A stretch of DNA of 5,007 nucleotides, from positions 1 through 5,007 of the forward strand of contig JAISFT010000091.1 of NCBI GenBank assembly GCA_031263435.1, written 5' to 3'. Below, piece by piece: positions 1-4,983 of this stretch. Positions within the stretch are counted from its first letter, which is position 1; each line of letters opens with the position of its first letter. This DNA is from Treponema sp. Its GTDB lineage: Bacteria; Spirochaetota; Spirochaetia; Treponematales; Breznakiellaceae. The notes beneath the pieces are model-generated. The model saw only the letters and a list, made by a program, of their open reading frames with translations. It ran no database searches and was not told the origin of the DNA. Position numbers and translations under genes: made by a program.

Positions 1-832
1 CAAGTTCAATGATGCTGGACCGGGTTATCCCCGGCAGAATCGTGTCCCCCAGGGCCGGAGTTACCAGTTCCCCGGATTTCAGGTAGAAGAAGATGTTGCA
101 GGAGGAGCCCTCTTCCACATATTTGTGGTCCGTTGCGTCCAGGAACACACACTCCATGTAGCCCTTTTCCAAAGCCTCATGTTTGGCCAGGGCCGCCATC
201 ACATAGTTGCTGGCCGCCTTGATCCAGCCCGTACCCCTGGGGGTGGCCCGGATCCGGTCGGTAACCACGGCATCGGAATTGGCCGCGGTAAAGTAGGCGC
301 TTACCGGAGTGTTGATGACCATGACCCAGGGTTCGTGGCAGATATTCACCCCTATGCCCCCCTCGGCATAGCTGAAGGGGCGGATATAGACAGAATCCGC
401 GGTCATGTAGGAATCCTGTTCCCAGCTCTTTTTGTACTCCGGCCTAAAGCCCAGCCTGGCGTTCCGCTTTACCGTTTCCACGCAGGCCTTGATAAAAGTT
501 TCCTCCGGGAAGGGGGGCATGTAGAGCCCTTCCATGGATTTGTAGAACCGGGCGGCATTCCGGTCCGGCCGGAAGATCGCCAGCCCCCCATCCTTCTGGG
601 GCAGGGCCTTAAGCCCCTCGAAACAGGAAAGGCCGTACTGGGTGGAGTAGTTTACCAAAGGCATGTCGTCGTACAGATTACGGGACTCCACCAGGGTTTC
701 CCGTTCTTTGGTTTTTAGGTTCTCCTCTTCCTCCTGCCGCAGGTGGGGTTTTTCGATACAGCCCCCCTTCCAGCCCTTTTTGCCGTATTTTCCCCGGTAC
801 ACCACAGGATAACTGCTCAGTGAAAAAGCCAT
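1..832 (-). CDS. ilvE: Branched-chain amino acid aminotransferase, class IV PLP enzyme (partial, 3' end beyond window)
   Basis: Reading the minus strand from ATG 832-830 gives 277 residues without a stop, running off the left edge; the family is usually about 340-360 residues, so roughly the last fifth is missing. The enzyme transfers the amino group between leucine, isoleucine or valine and 2-oxoglutarate using pyridoxal phosphate, in the cytoplasm. Visible family landmarks: NYSTQYGLSCFEGLKA (61-76), the GTGWIKAASNY segment (200-210) carrying the expected PLP-binding lysine K205, and VEEGSSCNIFF (239-249), where E241 aligns with the conserved glutamate before the N-x-F motif, then TPALGDTILPGITRSS (258-273). 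The order and spacing match the larger, eukaryote-like branched-chain aminotransferase group better than D-amino acid transaminase or aminodeoxychorismate lyase. The start is backed by GGAGG at 842-838, five bases before the ATG; an ATG at 836-834 is in another frame. It diverges from ychF. Product identity is confident; exact substrate preference is inferred. Confidence 0.93.
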   Translation of the reverse strand, partial: MAFSLSSYPVVYRGKYGKKGWKGGCIEKPHLRQEEEENLKTKERETLVESRNLYDDMPLVNYSTQYGLSCFEGLKALPQKDGGLAIFRPDRNAARFYKSMEGLYMPPFPEETFIKACVETVKRNARLGFRPEYKKSWEQDSYMTADSVYIRPFSYAEGGIGVNICHEPWVMVINTPVSAYFTAANSDAVVTDRIRATPRGTGWIKAASNYVMAALAKHEALEKGYMECVFLDATDHKYVEEGSSCNIFFYLKSGELVTPALGDTILPGITRSSIIEL

Positions 833-853
833 ACATTCCTCCGCTTATCAACT

Positions 854-883
854 TTGACGATACTATAACGGGAAATGAATAAC
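854..883 (+). promoter_or_regulatory. Possible sigma-70-like promoter for ychF
   Basis: The plus strand has TTGACG (854-859), then 18 bases, then AATAAC (878-883), a good -35 with a mediocre -10. An alternative -10, TATAAC, lies at 864-869 but without a matching -35. The predicted start near 890 would put the tandem GC repeats in the 5' leader of ychF. This region overlaps the minus-strand -10 box, so the divergent promoters would compete for the same DNA. Confidence 0.27.
862..867 (-). promoter_or_regulatory. Putative -10 element for the aminotransferase gene
   Basis: The minus strand reads TATAGT at 867-862 in the context CGTTATAGTATCG, five of six matches to the sigma-70 -10 box. Transcription from it would begin near 855 and give a leader of about 20 nt containing the GGAGG site. 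No convincing -35 box lies 16-18 bp upstream, where the GC-rich repeats begin. The same TTATAGT string occurs just upstream of the peptidase gene on the same strand. Confidence 0.4.
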
Positions 884-886
884 AAC

Positions 887-936
887 CGCGCCGCGGCGAC
901 ACCTGCGTTGCGGCGACACCGCGCCGCGGCGCATTA
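887..936. repeat. Three-copy 16-17 bp GC-rich tandem repeat with internal palindromes
   Basis: Three units follow directly on one another: 887-903 (cgcgccGCGGCGacacc), 904-920 (tgcgttGCGGCGacacc) and 921-936 (gcgccGCGGCGcatta). The core GCGGCGACACC is identical in the first two units, and the third keeps GCGGCG. Seen another way, the 13-mer CCGCGCCGCGGCG occurs at 886-898 and 919-931, and 921-932 (GCGCCGCGGCGC) is a perfect 12-bp palindrome. It lies between the divergent aminotransferase and ychF genes, so it may be a protein-binding array, a structured RNA leader, or a simple repeat expansion. The sequence alone does not decide. Confidence 0.7.
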
Positions 937-969
937 ACAGAACCCCGTTTTTCTGATACGGTGCCAGAC

Positions 970-2097
970 ATGGCACTGAACTGCGGTATCGTGGGACTCC
1001 CCAATGTGGGCAAGTCCACCATTTTTTCGGCCCTTAGTTCCGCCCCGGCGGAGGCAGCCAACTATCCCTTCTGTACAATCAACCCCAACATAGGGATCGT
1101 CGATGTACCGGACCCGCGGCTTATCAAGCTTACGGAACTCTTTAAGCCCCGCAAGACCATCCCGGCAACCGTGGAATTTGTGGATATCGCCGGCCTGGTT
1201 AAGGGCGCTTCCAGGGGGGAAGGGCTGGGGAACCAGTTTCTCTCCCATATCCGGGAGCTGGGGATGATCGCCCAGGTGGTCCGCTGCTTTGATGATCCCG
1301 ACATCATCCATGTGAACAACAAGGTGGACAGCGAGGCCGACATGGAGACCGTCAATATCGAACTGGCCCTGGCAGATCTGGAAACCCTGGAAAAGCGCCG
1401 CGAACGGGCGCTGCGGACCCTCAAAGTCCAGGCAAAGGCCGAGCAGAAGCAGGCGGAACTGGTCCTTGCGGTCCTGGAAAAAATAGCCCCCGTCCTGGGG
1501 CAGGGCGGTCCGGTCCGTTCCGTGGACCTGAACGACGACGAAAAAGACGCCGTCTACGACTGTCATTTTATTACCGCCAAACCCCAGGTCTACGTCTGCA
1601 ACGTGGACGAAGCGGGGATGAAGGCCCTGTCCGCGGGGGGAACCGGCGGCCCCCATGTGGAGGCGGTCCGGAAGCGGGCCGGCGCGGAACATTCGGCGAT
1701 GGTGGCCATCTGCGGCAAGTTCGAGGCGGAACTGGGGGCCATCGAGGACCCCCAGGAAAAACTGGCCTTCCTTGAGGAACTGGGCCTTGAAGAATCGGGC
1801 CTCTCCGCCCTCATCCACGCGGCCTACGGGCTTTTGGGACTGCGGACCTTTTTTACCGCGGGCGCGGACGAGTGCCGGGCCTGGACCATCCACGCCGGGG
1901 ACAGCGCCCCCCGGGCCGCGGGTGTCATTCACACGGATTTTGAGAAGGGCTTTATCAAGGCGGAAGTCTATTCCTACAACGACATTGTCCATTACGGCAC
2001 GGAGGCCAAAATCAAAGAGGCCGGCAAATACCGGGTCGAAGGCAAAGAATACATCGTGCAGGACGGCGATGTGATGTTTTTCAAGTTCAACGTCTAG
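970..2097 (+). CDS. ychF: Ribosome-associated P-loop ATPase YchF/EngD (OLA1 family)
   Basis: A 375-residue cytoplasmic protein of the Obg-related YchF/OLA1 family, which hydrolyses ATP in preference to GTP and associates with ribosomes. Starting at ATG 970 it opens [17 protein letters not shown], closely matching E. coli YchF. Visible motifs: G1 Walker A GLPNVGKS (9-16), switch region NYPFCTI (31-37), G3 DIAG (72-75), and the altered specificity motif NVDE (211-214) in place of the GTPase NKxD, as expected for an ATPase. H114 in DPDIIHV corresponds to the histidine reported as critical for hydrolysis in E. coli YchF. Residues about 126-180 form the charged helical coiled-coil arm, and about 291-375 are the TGS domain, ending in [10 protein letters not shown]. 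It is slightly longer than E. coli YchF (363), partly through a Gly-rich insert near 218-230. A GTG at 961 would add three residues but breaks the family N-terminus. No Shine-Dalgarno sequence is visible before either start. The stop is TAG 2095-2097. Confidence 0.97.
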   Translation: MALNCGIVGLPNVGKSTIFSALSSAPAEAANYPFCTINPNIGIVDVPDPRLIKLTELFKPRKTIPATVEFVDIAGLVKGASRGEGLGNQFLSHIRELGMIAQVVRCFDDPDIIHVNNKVDSEADMETVNIELALADLETLEKRRERALRTLKVQAKAEQKQAELVLAVLEKIAPVLGQGGPVRSVDLNDDEKDAVYDCHFITAKPQVYVCNVDEAGMKALSAGGTGGPHVEAVRKRAGAEHSAMVAICGKFEAELGAIEDPQEKLAFLEELGLEESGLSALIHAAYGLLGLRTFFTAGADECRAWTIHAGDSAPRAAGVIHTDFEKGFIKAEVYSYNDIVHYGTEAKIKEAGKYRVEGKEYIVQDGDVMFFKFNV

Positions 2098-2119
2098 CAG
2101 CCTGTTGCACTTGTGGATT

Positions 2120-2144
2120 TTATGCGCAAAGCGCAGCAAACTCC
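2120..2144. repeat. Small hairpin in the convergent ychF/peptidase spacer
   Basis: TGCGC (2123-2127), loop AAA, GCGCA (2131-2135) form a perfect 5-bp stem in the 80-bp gap between the two converging genes. There is no clear T-tract after it on either strand, so calling it a terminator would be a stretch, although it is the only stem available to end either transcript. On the minus strand the segment 2144-2131 reads GGAGTTTGCTGCGC, resembling the arm GGAGTTTTGCGG of the larger stem-loop at 4090-4132. Confidence 0.35.
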
Positions 2145-2177
2145 TGGCAGCCGGCCGTCCAACGTGTTTAGGCTTGT

Positions 2178-3824
2178 TTAGGACTGGGCCTGGGGAACCA
2201 CAATCATGCTGGGCCGGCGCAGGGCGGCCAGCACTTCCGCCGAAGAATAATACCGGTTGCGGCCGGCCATGCTGATCTCATCCTGATACCGGAAGCTGTT
2301 GGTACCCCAGTCGCTGGGAATAGGATCGTGGATGATAAAATACTCGCCGTTCAGGGAATAACCCTTGATAACGATGTAGTGCCCCACCGAATCGTTGTAA
2401 TACCGGTCAAAAAGGTTGGCTGCCGGGTCCTGGCGGGATATTTTTATGCCGTCGGTACGGAAAACCACAATGGCCACACCGCCGGAATCTATCACATCCC
2501 GGATATGCTGGACCGAGCGCAGCGGTTCAATCGAGGCATTGACCCCCTCCCTCTTGATTACCGGTAAAAGTTCTTCAAAACTGGTTCCCCCGTCCCCCTG
2601 CCAGCCTATAGCCTGGCGGACAGCGGAAACGGGAAAGTACTTGCCGGTTCCCCAGCTTATGGCCATAGACACCGAAGCAGGACCGCAGTTGGAAGTAGTC
2701 CCCGTGTTGTACTGGGTCCGGTACCAGTTAAACTGATTCATGTTGGCATCCGCGTGCATCGACGGAAGGGGACTAACAAAAATCGAGTAGTAGTGTTCCC
2801 CCCTGTCCGGCTCCATCACCGTAAGACCGTAGTACCCGCTCCTGGTAAAACGGACCTTGGTCAGGAAGGCGTCCGATTCGCCCAGATCCAGAGGCGCCTG
2901 GTCTACCGATGCATACCGGGCCACCTTGGTTATCCTTCCGTTGACAACAAACAGCTCATCCGGGGAAGAAAGAGTTACAAACCTGGTGGAACCCTGATCC
3001 GCTATAGAACCGGGATGGGGAACATCAATGTACAGCGGGTTCGACTTGTAGATAGCCCCCCCATTGTCCCTGGCAGTAAGGCGTACCACATAGGTCCTGG
3101 GGCTGGAATACTCGTACACAGGGGTAGACTGAAAACTCCGCTTGCCGTCCCCCAGGTCCCACTCAAAGGATTTAAGATTCTCCACCGGAGGGTTAAGAAT
3201 AGAAAACTGAACCACCAGCCTCGAAGAACCGGAAGTCTCATCGATTCTGCTTTCAAAGTCGACGGTAACAGACTGGGAACTGGCCTGGGATTGGGCAGGA
3301 ACAGCCCGGCGGGGGGCGCTGGCCATCCGGGCCTCCGCGGTCCTGGCATTTTCCAGGGAGGGGATAACGATAGTAGCCCCAACCCGGATACGGTTGGCAT
3401 TACTTATATTGTTATACCAGGCCAGCAGATCGATAGAAAGATTGTAGGTATAGGCAATTTCCGAAAGCGTCTCCCCCGGACGGACACGGTATTCAACGTC
3501 TTCTTCCCGGTTAGCCTGGGTACCGGAACCGGTTATCTCCTCCTTGTCATGGAAAGCGGAGAAGGCGGCCCAGTTATTTTCCTCCTGGGGCAGCACCACC
3601 GCGGAAAGAGACCAGTCGGTATCCGGGTTCTGGTAGTACATCGCTATGTCGTTAAGAGTAGAAACCAGATTTTCCGGGGGCAGCTCCGGCGAAATAATCG
3701 CAAACGAGACCAGGACAACGGCGCCGGTAAGGAGAATAGCGATAAAACCCAAGGCGGCAACCCGGATATGGCGCCTTGTACGGCTAAGCAATCTTCTCTT
3801 CATCTTTTTAGCGAATCTATCCAC
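2178..3824 (-). CDS. Membrane-anchored LysM – PKD-like – C39-family cysteine peptidase
   Basis: Residues are counted from the chosen GTG start (548 aa). A basic cytoplasmic tail (KKMKRRLLSRTRRHIR, 6-21) is followed by one hydrophobic segment (22-44), giving an N-terminal anchor or uncleaved signal with the rest outside the membrane. Residues 112-155 are a LysM domain (YRVRPGETLSEIAYTYNLS…VGATIVIP) expected to bind peptidoglycan. An Ala/Ser/Gln-rich linker follows. Residues about 186-268 look like a PKD/Ig fold with the hallmark FEWDLGDG (220-227). Residues about 269-362 are beta-rich and unassigned. The C-terminal domain (about 363-548) is a C39-type papain-like fold: TSNCGPAS with nucleophile C380, GHYIVIKGYS with H482, HDP with D500; Q371 or Q364 could be the oxyanion glutamine. 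All catalytic residues appear present, so it is probably an active envelope protease; its substrate is unknown. There is no ABC transporter domain or neighbouring bacteriocin gene, so the usual leader-peptide role of C39 proteases is not supported. Stop is TAA 2180-2178. Alternative starts: ATG 3839, ATG 3803, TTG 3878. Confidence 0.88.
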   Translation of the reverse strand: MDRFAKKMKRRLLSRTRRHIRVAALGFIAILLTGAVVLVSFAIISPELPPENLVSTLNDIAMYYQNPDTDWSLSAVVLPQEENNWAAFSAFHDKEEITGSGTQANREEDVEYRVRPGETLSEIAYTYNLSIDLLAWYNNISNANRIRVGATIVIPSLENARTAEARMASAPRRAVPAQSQASSQSVTVDFESRIDETSGSSRLVVQFSILNPPVENLKSFEWDLGDGKRSFQSTPVYEYSSPRTYVVRLTARDNGGAIYKSNPLYIDVPHPGSIADQGSTRFVTLSSPDELFVVNGRITKVARYASVDQAPLDLGESDAFLTKVRFTRSGYYGLTVMEPDRGEHYYSIFVSPLPSMHADANMNQFNWYRTQYNTGTTSNCGPASVSMAISWGTGKYFPVSAVRQAIGWQGDGGTSFEELLPVIKREGVNASIEPLRSVQHIRDVIDSGGVAIVVFRTDGIKISRQDPAANLFDRYYNDSVGHYIVIKGYSLNGEYFIIHDPIPSDWGTNSFRYQDEISMAGRNRYYSSAEVLAALRRPSMIVVPQAQS

Positions 3825-3830
3825 TTCTAT

Positions 3831-3836
3831 CCCTCT
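3831..3836 (-). promoter_or_regulatory. Ribosome binding site that favours the GTG start of the peptidase gene
   Basis: The minus strand reads AGAGGG at 3836-3831, six bases before GTG 3824-3822. Neither ATG 3839 nor ATG 3803 has a purine-rich site at the right distance, and ATG 3839 lies almost inside the putative -10 box. This is the main reason for choosing 3824 as the start. Confidence 0.5.
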
Positions 3837-3842
3837 CATTTC

Positions 3843-3848
3843 ACTATA
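3843..3848 (-). promoter_or_regulatory. Putative -10 element for the peptidase gene
   Basis: TATAGT on the minus strand at 3848-3843, in the context GATTATAGTGAA, with an AT-rich stretch including eight consecutive T just upstream. The transcript would start near 3836, giving a very short leader that still contains the AGAGGG site. No good -35 box is seen at 16-18 bp; TTGTGT at 3878-3873 is too far (24 bp). Confidence 0.42.
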
Positions 3849-3883
3849 ATCGGAAAAAAAAGAGATATTTTTACACAAATTAT

Positions 3884-3917
3884 CTGCCGCCTTCCCAGCG
3901 GCAGGATGTTTTATCCT
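3884..3917. repeat. Two abutting short inverted repeats upstream of the peptidase promoter
   Basis: CTGCCGC (3884-3890) pairs with GCGGCAG (3898-3904) across a 7-nt loop, a perfect 7-bp stem. Overlapping its right end by two bases, AGGAT (3903-3907) pairs with ATCCT (3913-3917) across GTTTT. On the minus strand the first stem is followed by an AT-rich stretch starting ATAATTTGTG, so it might weakly insulate the peptidase promoter from read-through, but there is no proper U-tract. Confidence 0.45.
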
Positions 3918-3944
3918 ATCAGCTTTGTATACTTGTGTCCAGTG

Positions 3945-3961
3945 GTGTCAGACACTTTTTT
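3945..3961 (+). repeat. GTGTCAGACAC palindrome followed by a T-run
   Basis: GTGTCAGACAC (3945-3955) is a perfect odd palindrome centred on A3950, followed directly by six T (3956-3961). An alternative pairing is AGTG 3941-3944 with CACT 3953-3956. It resembles a plus-strand terminator, yet no plus-strand gene leads into it. I recall similar GTGTCAGACAC motifs as dispersed genomic repeats, sometimes near IS200-like/REP-associated transposases, but no such gene is in this window. Confidence 0.4.
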
Positions 3962-4070
3962 ATTAGGAGGGGGGGCCCGCTACCACGGACAATCTGCCCG
4001 TAGCCGGGTCAAAAACGCTTACGCGTTTTTGTTCCGCCCCCGTCTTGGCCCCCCCCCGGCTCCCTAAAAA
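3957..4070. repeat. Imperfect long inverted repeat, possible small non-autonomous element
   Basis: The left arm (3957-3978) runs TTTTTATTAGGAG, then the G-run and CCC. The right arm (4047-4070) runs GG, nine C, then GGCTCCCTAAAAA; its reverse complement begins TTTTTAGGGAGCC and ends with the G-run and CC. The arms pair with small bulges over roughly 20 positions and enclose about 70 bp containing a further imperfect pair (CCCGCTAC 3976-3983 with GTAGCCGGG 4000-4008) and the perfect hairpin at 4010-4031. No target-site duplication was identified. Part of the similarity rests on homopolymer runs, so confidence is limited. Confidence 0.35.
4010..4031. repeat. Perfect 9-bp hairpin with A-tract/T-tract arms
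   Basis: CAAAAACGC (4010-4018) pairs perfectly with GCGTTTTTG (4023-4031) across the loop TTAC. The A/T arms around a small GC core resemble a bidirectional terminator, but the core is only three GC pairs. It lies inside the longer inverted repeat and about 200 nt downstream of pcm, so it could be a backup stop for minus-strand transcription. Confidence 0.5.
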
Positions 4071-4089
4071 CCCTGCTTTTCCCGCCTGT

Positions 4090-4132
4090 GGAGTTTTGCG
4101 GCAAACCGCCCAGCGGTTTACCGCAAAACTCC
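4090..4132. repeat. Near-perfect 43-nt stem-loop
   Basis: GGAGTTTTGCGG (4090-4101) pairs with CCGCAAAACTCC (4121-4132), and AAACCGC (4103-4109) with GCGGTTT (4113-4119), around the loop CCA. The only break in 19 base pairs is the C4102/A4120 opposition; on the minus-strand RNA this is a G-U wobble, so the helix is continuous in that orientation. It follows the terminator-like hairpin downstream of pcm. Length and quality exceed what simple termination needs, suggesting a dispersed palindromic repeat or a structured RNA 3' element. Confidence 0.65.
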
Positions 4133-4135
4133 GAA

Positions 4136-4160
4136 AATAAAAAACCGCAGGTTTTTTATT
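4136..4160 (-). terminator. Likely intrinsic terminator of pcm
   Basis: AATAAAAAACC (4136-4146) and GGTTTTTTATT (4150-4160) are perfect complements around GCA. Read on the minus strand, the 11-bp stem ends in GG followed by six T, the classic intrinsic terminator shape, about 70 nt after the pcm stop codon. It is symmetric and could act on either strand, but the only gene transcribing into it is pcm. The GC core is short, so efficiency may be modest. Confidence 0.55.
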
Positions 4161-4184
4161 CCACCTACCCCCCAATCGGTCATG

Positions 4185-4218
4185 GCCGGATCCCCTGCCC
4201 GGCAGTAAAAGATCCGGC
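4185..4218. repeat. 8-bp inverted repeat just downstream of the pcm stop
   Basis: GCCGGATC (4185-4192) is the exact complement of GATCCGGC (4211-4218), with an inner CTGC/GCAG pair (4195-4198 with 4202-4205). It begins ten bases past the pcm stop codon on the minus strand. There is no following T-tract, so it is more likely an mRNA 3'-end stem or part of the repeat cluster than a terminator. Confidence 0.45.
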
Positions 4219-4227
4219 TGTTACGGA

Positions 4228-4983
4228 CTATCCTTCGGCAGCGCTGTAGGAGGAACCCAATTCATCCCGGAAGGGGATAAATTTGACCCGCAGACCGTTG
4301 TAAACATCCCGCCGGTTAAGGGTAATGGTTCCGTCTTCGGCCACGTCTTTTTTAACTTCCATGATGTACTGGCGCTGGGGCGGCCCCAGGGGCAGTACCA
4401 TGATTCCGCCGGGTTTAAGCTGTTTAAGCAGGGGAGGGGGGATATGATCAATGGCGCAGGTCACGACGATCTTGTCAAAGGGGGCGTATTTTTCCCATCC
4501 GTAGTAGCCGTCCCCCAGTTTCCGGCTGATGCCGCCGTAGGAGGGGTAAGTCTTTTCCAGATCCCGGTACAGCTTATCGGTTTCGATGTAGAGGGGTTTG
4601 ATGATCTCAATGGTGTAAACATCCTGGGCCAGGTAGGAAAGAATGGCCGACTGATACCCGGAACCCGTGCCTATCTCCAGCACCCGTTCCCCGGGTTTTA
4701 TGTCCAGACTGGTAGTCATCATGGCAACCACATCAGGATCGGTAATCGTGGCCCCATAGCCAATGGACAGCCAAGTGTCCGCGTACTCCATACCCCTGTT
4801 CCGGTCCCGGACAAAGTGTTCCCGCGGGGCCAGCAGAAAGGCCCGCACATCCTCCGGCCGCTTAAGTTCAGAAGACAGGACAAAATCCTGGGCCAGGGCC
4901 CAGCGCCTTTCCAGAAAGACCGGGTTATCGTTCCGGTTATTCCGCATCCAGGAAAGCCATGCTTCCTTGGTTTCTATGGGCAT
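4228..4983 (-). CDS. pcm: Protein-L-isoaspartate O-methyltransferase (Pcm/PIMT family); N-terminus uncertain
   Basis: From ATG 4983 this is a 251-residue class I SAM methyltransferase. The family methylates L-isoaspartyl residues in aged proteins and so starts their conversion back to aspartate. Visible motifs: REHFVRD (54-60) matching the family R-x-x-FV, motif I VLEIGTGSGYQSA (101-113) for SAM binding, YTIE (123-126), GDGYYGW (157-163), APFDKIVVTCAIDHIPPPLL (167-186), and KQLKPGGIMVLPLG (187-200). The PIMT signature usually written PLPIGYGQTISQP appears here as WLSIGYGATITDP (71-83), with Q to A and S to T changes near the substrate site. The N-terminus is about 35 residues longer than in classical 208-residue Pcm. 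No ribosome binding site precedes ATG 4983, and the frame stays open to the window edge, encoding DGPGLAQS before the methionine, so the true start may lie outside. The stop is TAG 4230-4228, followed by palindromes and a probable terminator. Family membership is confident; strict isoaspartate specificity is less certain. Confidence 0.88.
   Translation of the reverse strand: MPIETKEAWLSWMRNNRNDNPVFLERRWALAQDFVLSSELKRPEDVRAFLLAPREHFVRDRNRGMEYADTWLSIGYGATITDPDVVAMMTTSLDIKPGERVLEIGTGSGYQSAILSYLAQDVYTIEIIKPLYIETDKLYRDLEKTYPSYGGISRKLGDGYYGWEKYAPFDKIVVTCAIDHIPPPLLKQLKPGGIMVLPLGPPQRQYIMEVKKDVAEDGTITLNRRDVYNGLRVKFIPFRDELGSSYSAAEG

Larger units (their letters stand above)
3825..4227. other. Non-coding, palindrome-rich spacer between pcm and the peptidase gene
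   Basis: About 400 bp without a credible gene. Reading frames here (for example 4175-3963 on the minus strand) consist mainly of inverted-repeat sequence and resemble no protein family known to me. From right to left on the minus strand the spacer holds an inverted repeat just behind pcm, a terminator-like hairpin, a 43-nt stem-loop, a longer imperfect inverted repeat with a nested hairpin, two further small palindromes, and the peptidase promoter. Runs of seven G (3969-3975) and nine C (4049-4057) are unlike anything else in the window. Confidence 0.75.

Noticed and set aside
125..718. Plus-strand open frame of 197 codons
   Set aside because: Shadow of the minus-strand aminotransferase, which has intact PLP-site motifs.
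961..969. GTG 961 as the ychF start
   Set aside because: It adds MPD before the conserved YchF N-terminus without gaining an RBS; ATG 970 matches the family start.
1062..1424. Short minus-strand and out-of-frame ORFs within ychF (also 1590-1814 and 1655-2074)
   Set aside because: Serine/arginine-rich shadows typical of alternative frames in GC-rich coding DNA.
934..2139. Minus-strand open frame of 401 codons opposite ychF
   Set aside because: It is the antisense shadow of ychF, whose plus-strand product has all family motifs; the minus-strand product has odd composition and no recognisable domain.
2165..2182. Direct repeat TGTTTAGG at 2165-2172 and 2175-2182
   Set aside because: Only 8 bp, overlapping the peptidase stop codon; no mobile element boundaries or target duplication nearby, so chance is likely.
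2178..3824. Peptidase as a bacteriocin-processing exporter
   Set aside because: There is no ABC or exporter membrane domain, no double-glycine leader peptide gene nearby, and the C39 domain is C-terminal behind LysM and PKD-like domains.
2754..4067. Plus-strand open frame of 437 codons opposite the peptidase gene and into the spacer
   Set aside because: Antisense to a gene with clear LysM and C39 motifs. Its product is rich in Arg, Gly and Pro without domain structure and runs into palindromic spacer sequence.
3963..4175. Minus-strand 70-codon frame in the pcm–peptidase spacer
   Set aside because: It translates straight through three stem-loops, has no family resemblance and no convincing RBS. 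It is most likely a by-product of the repeat sequence.
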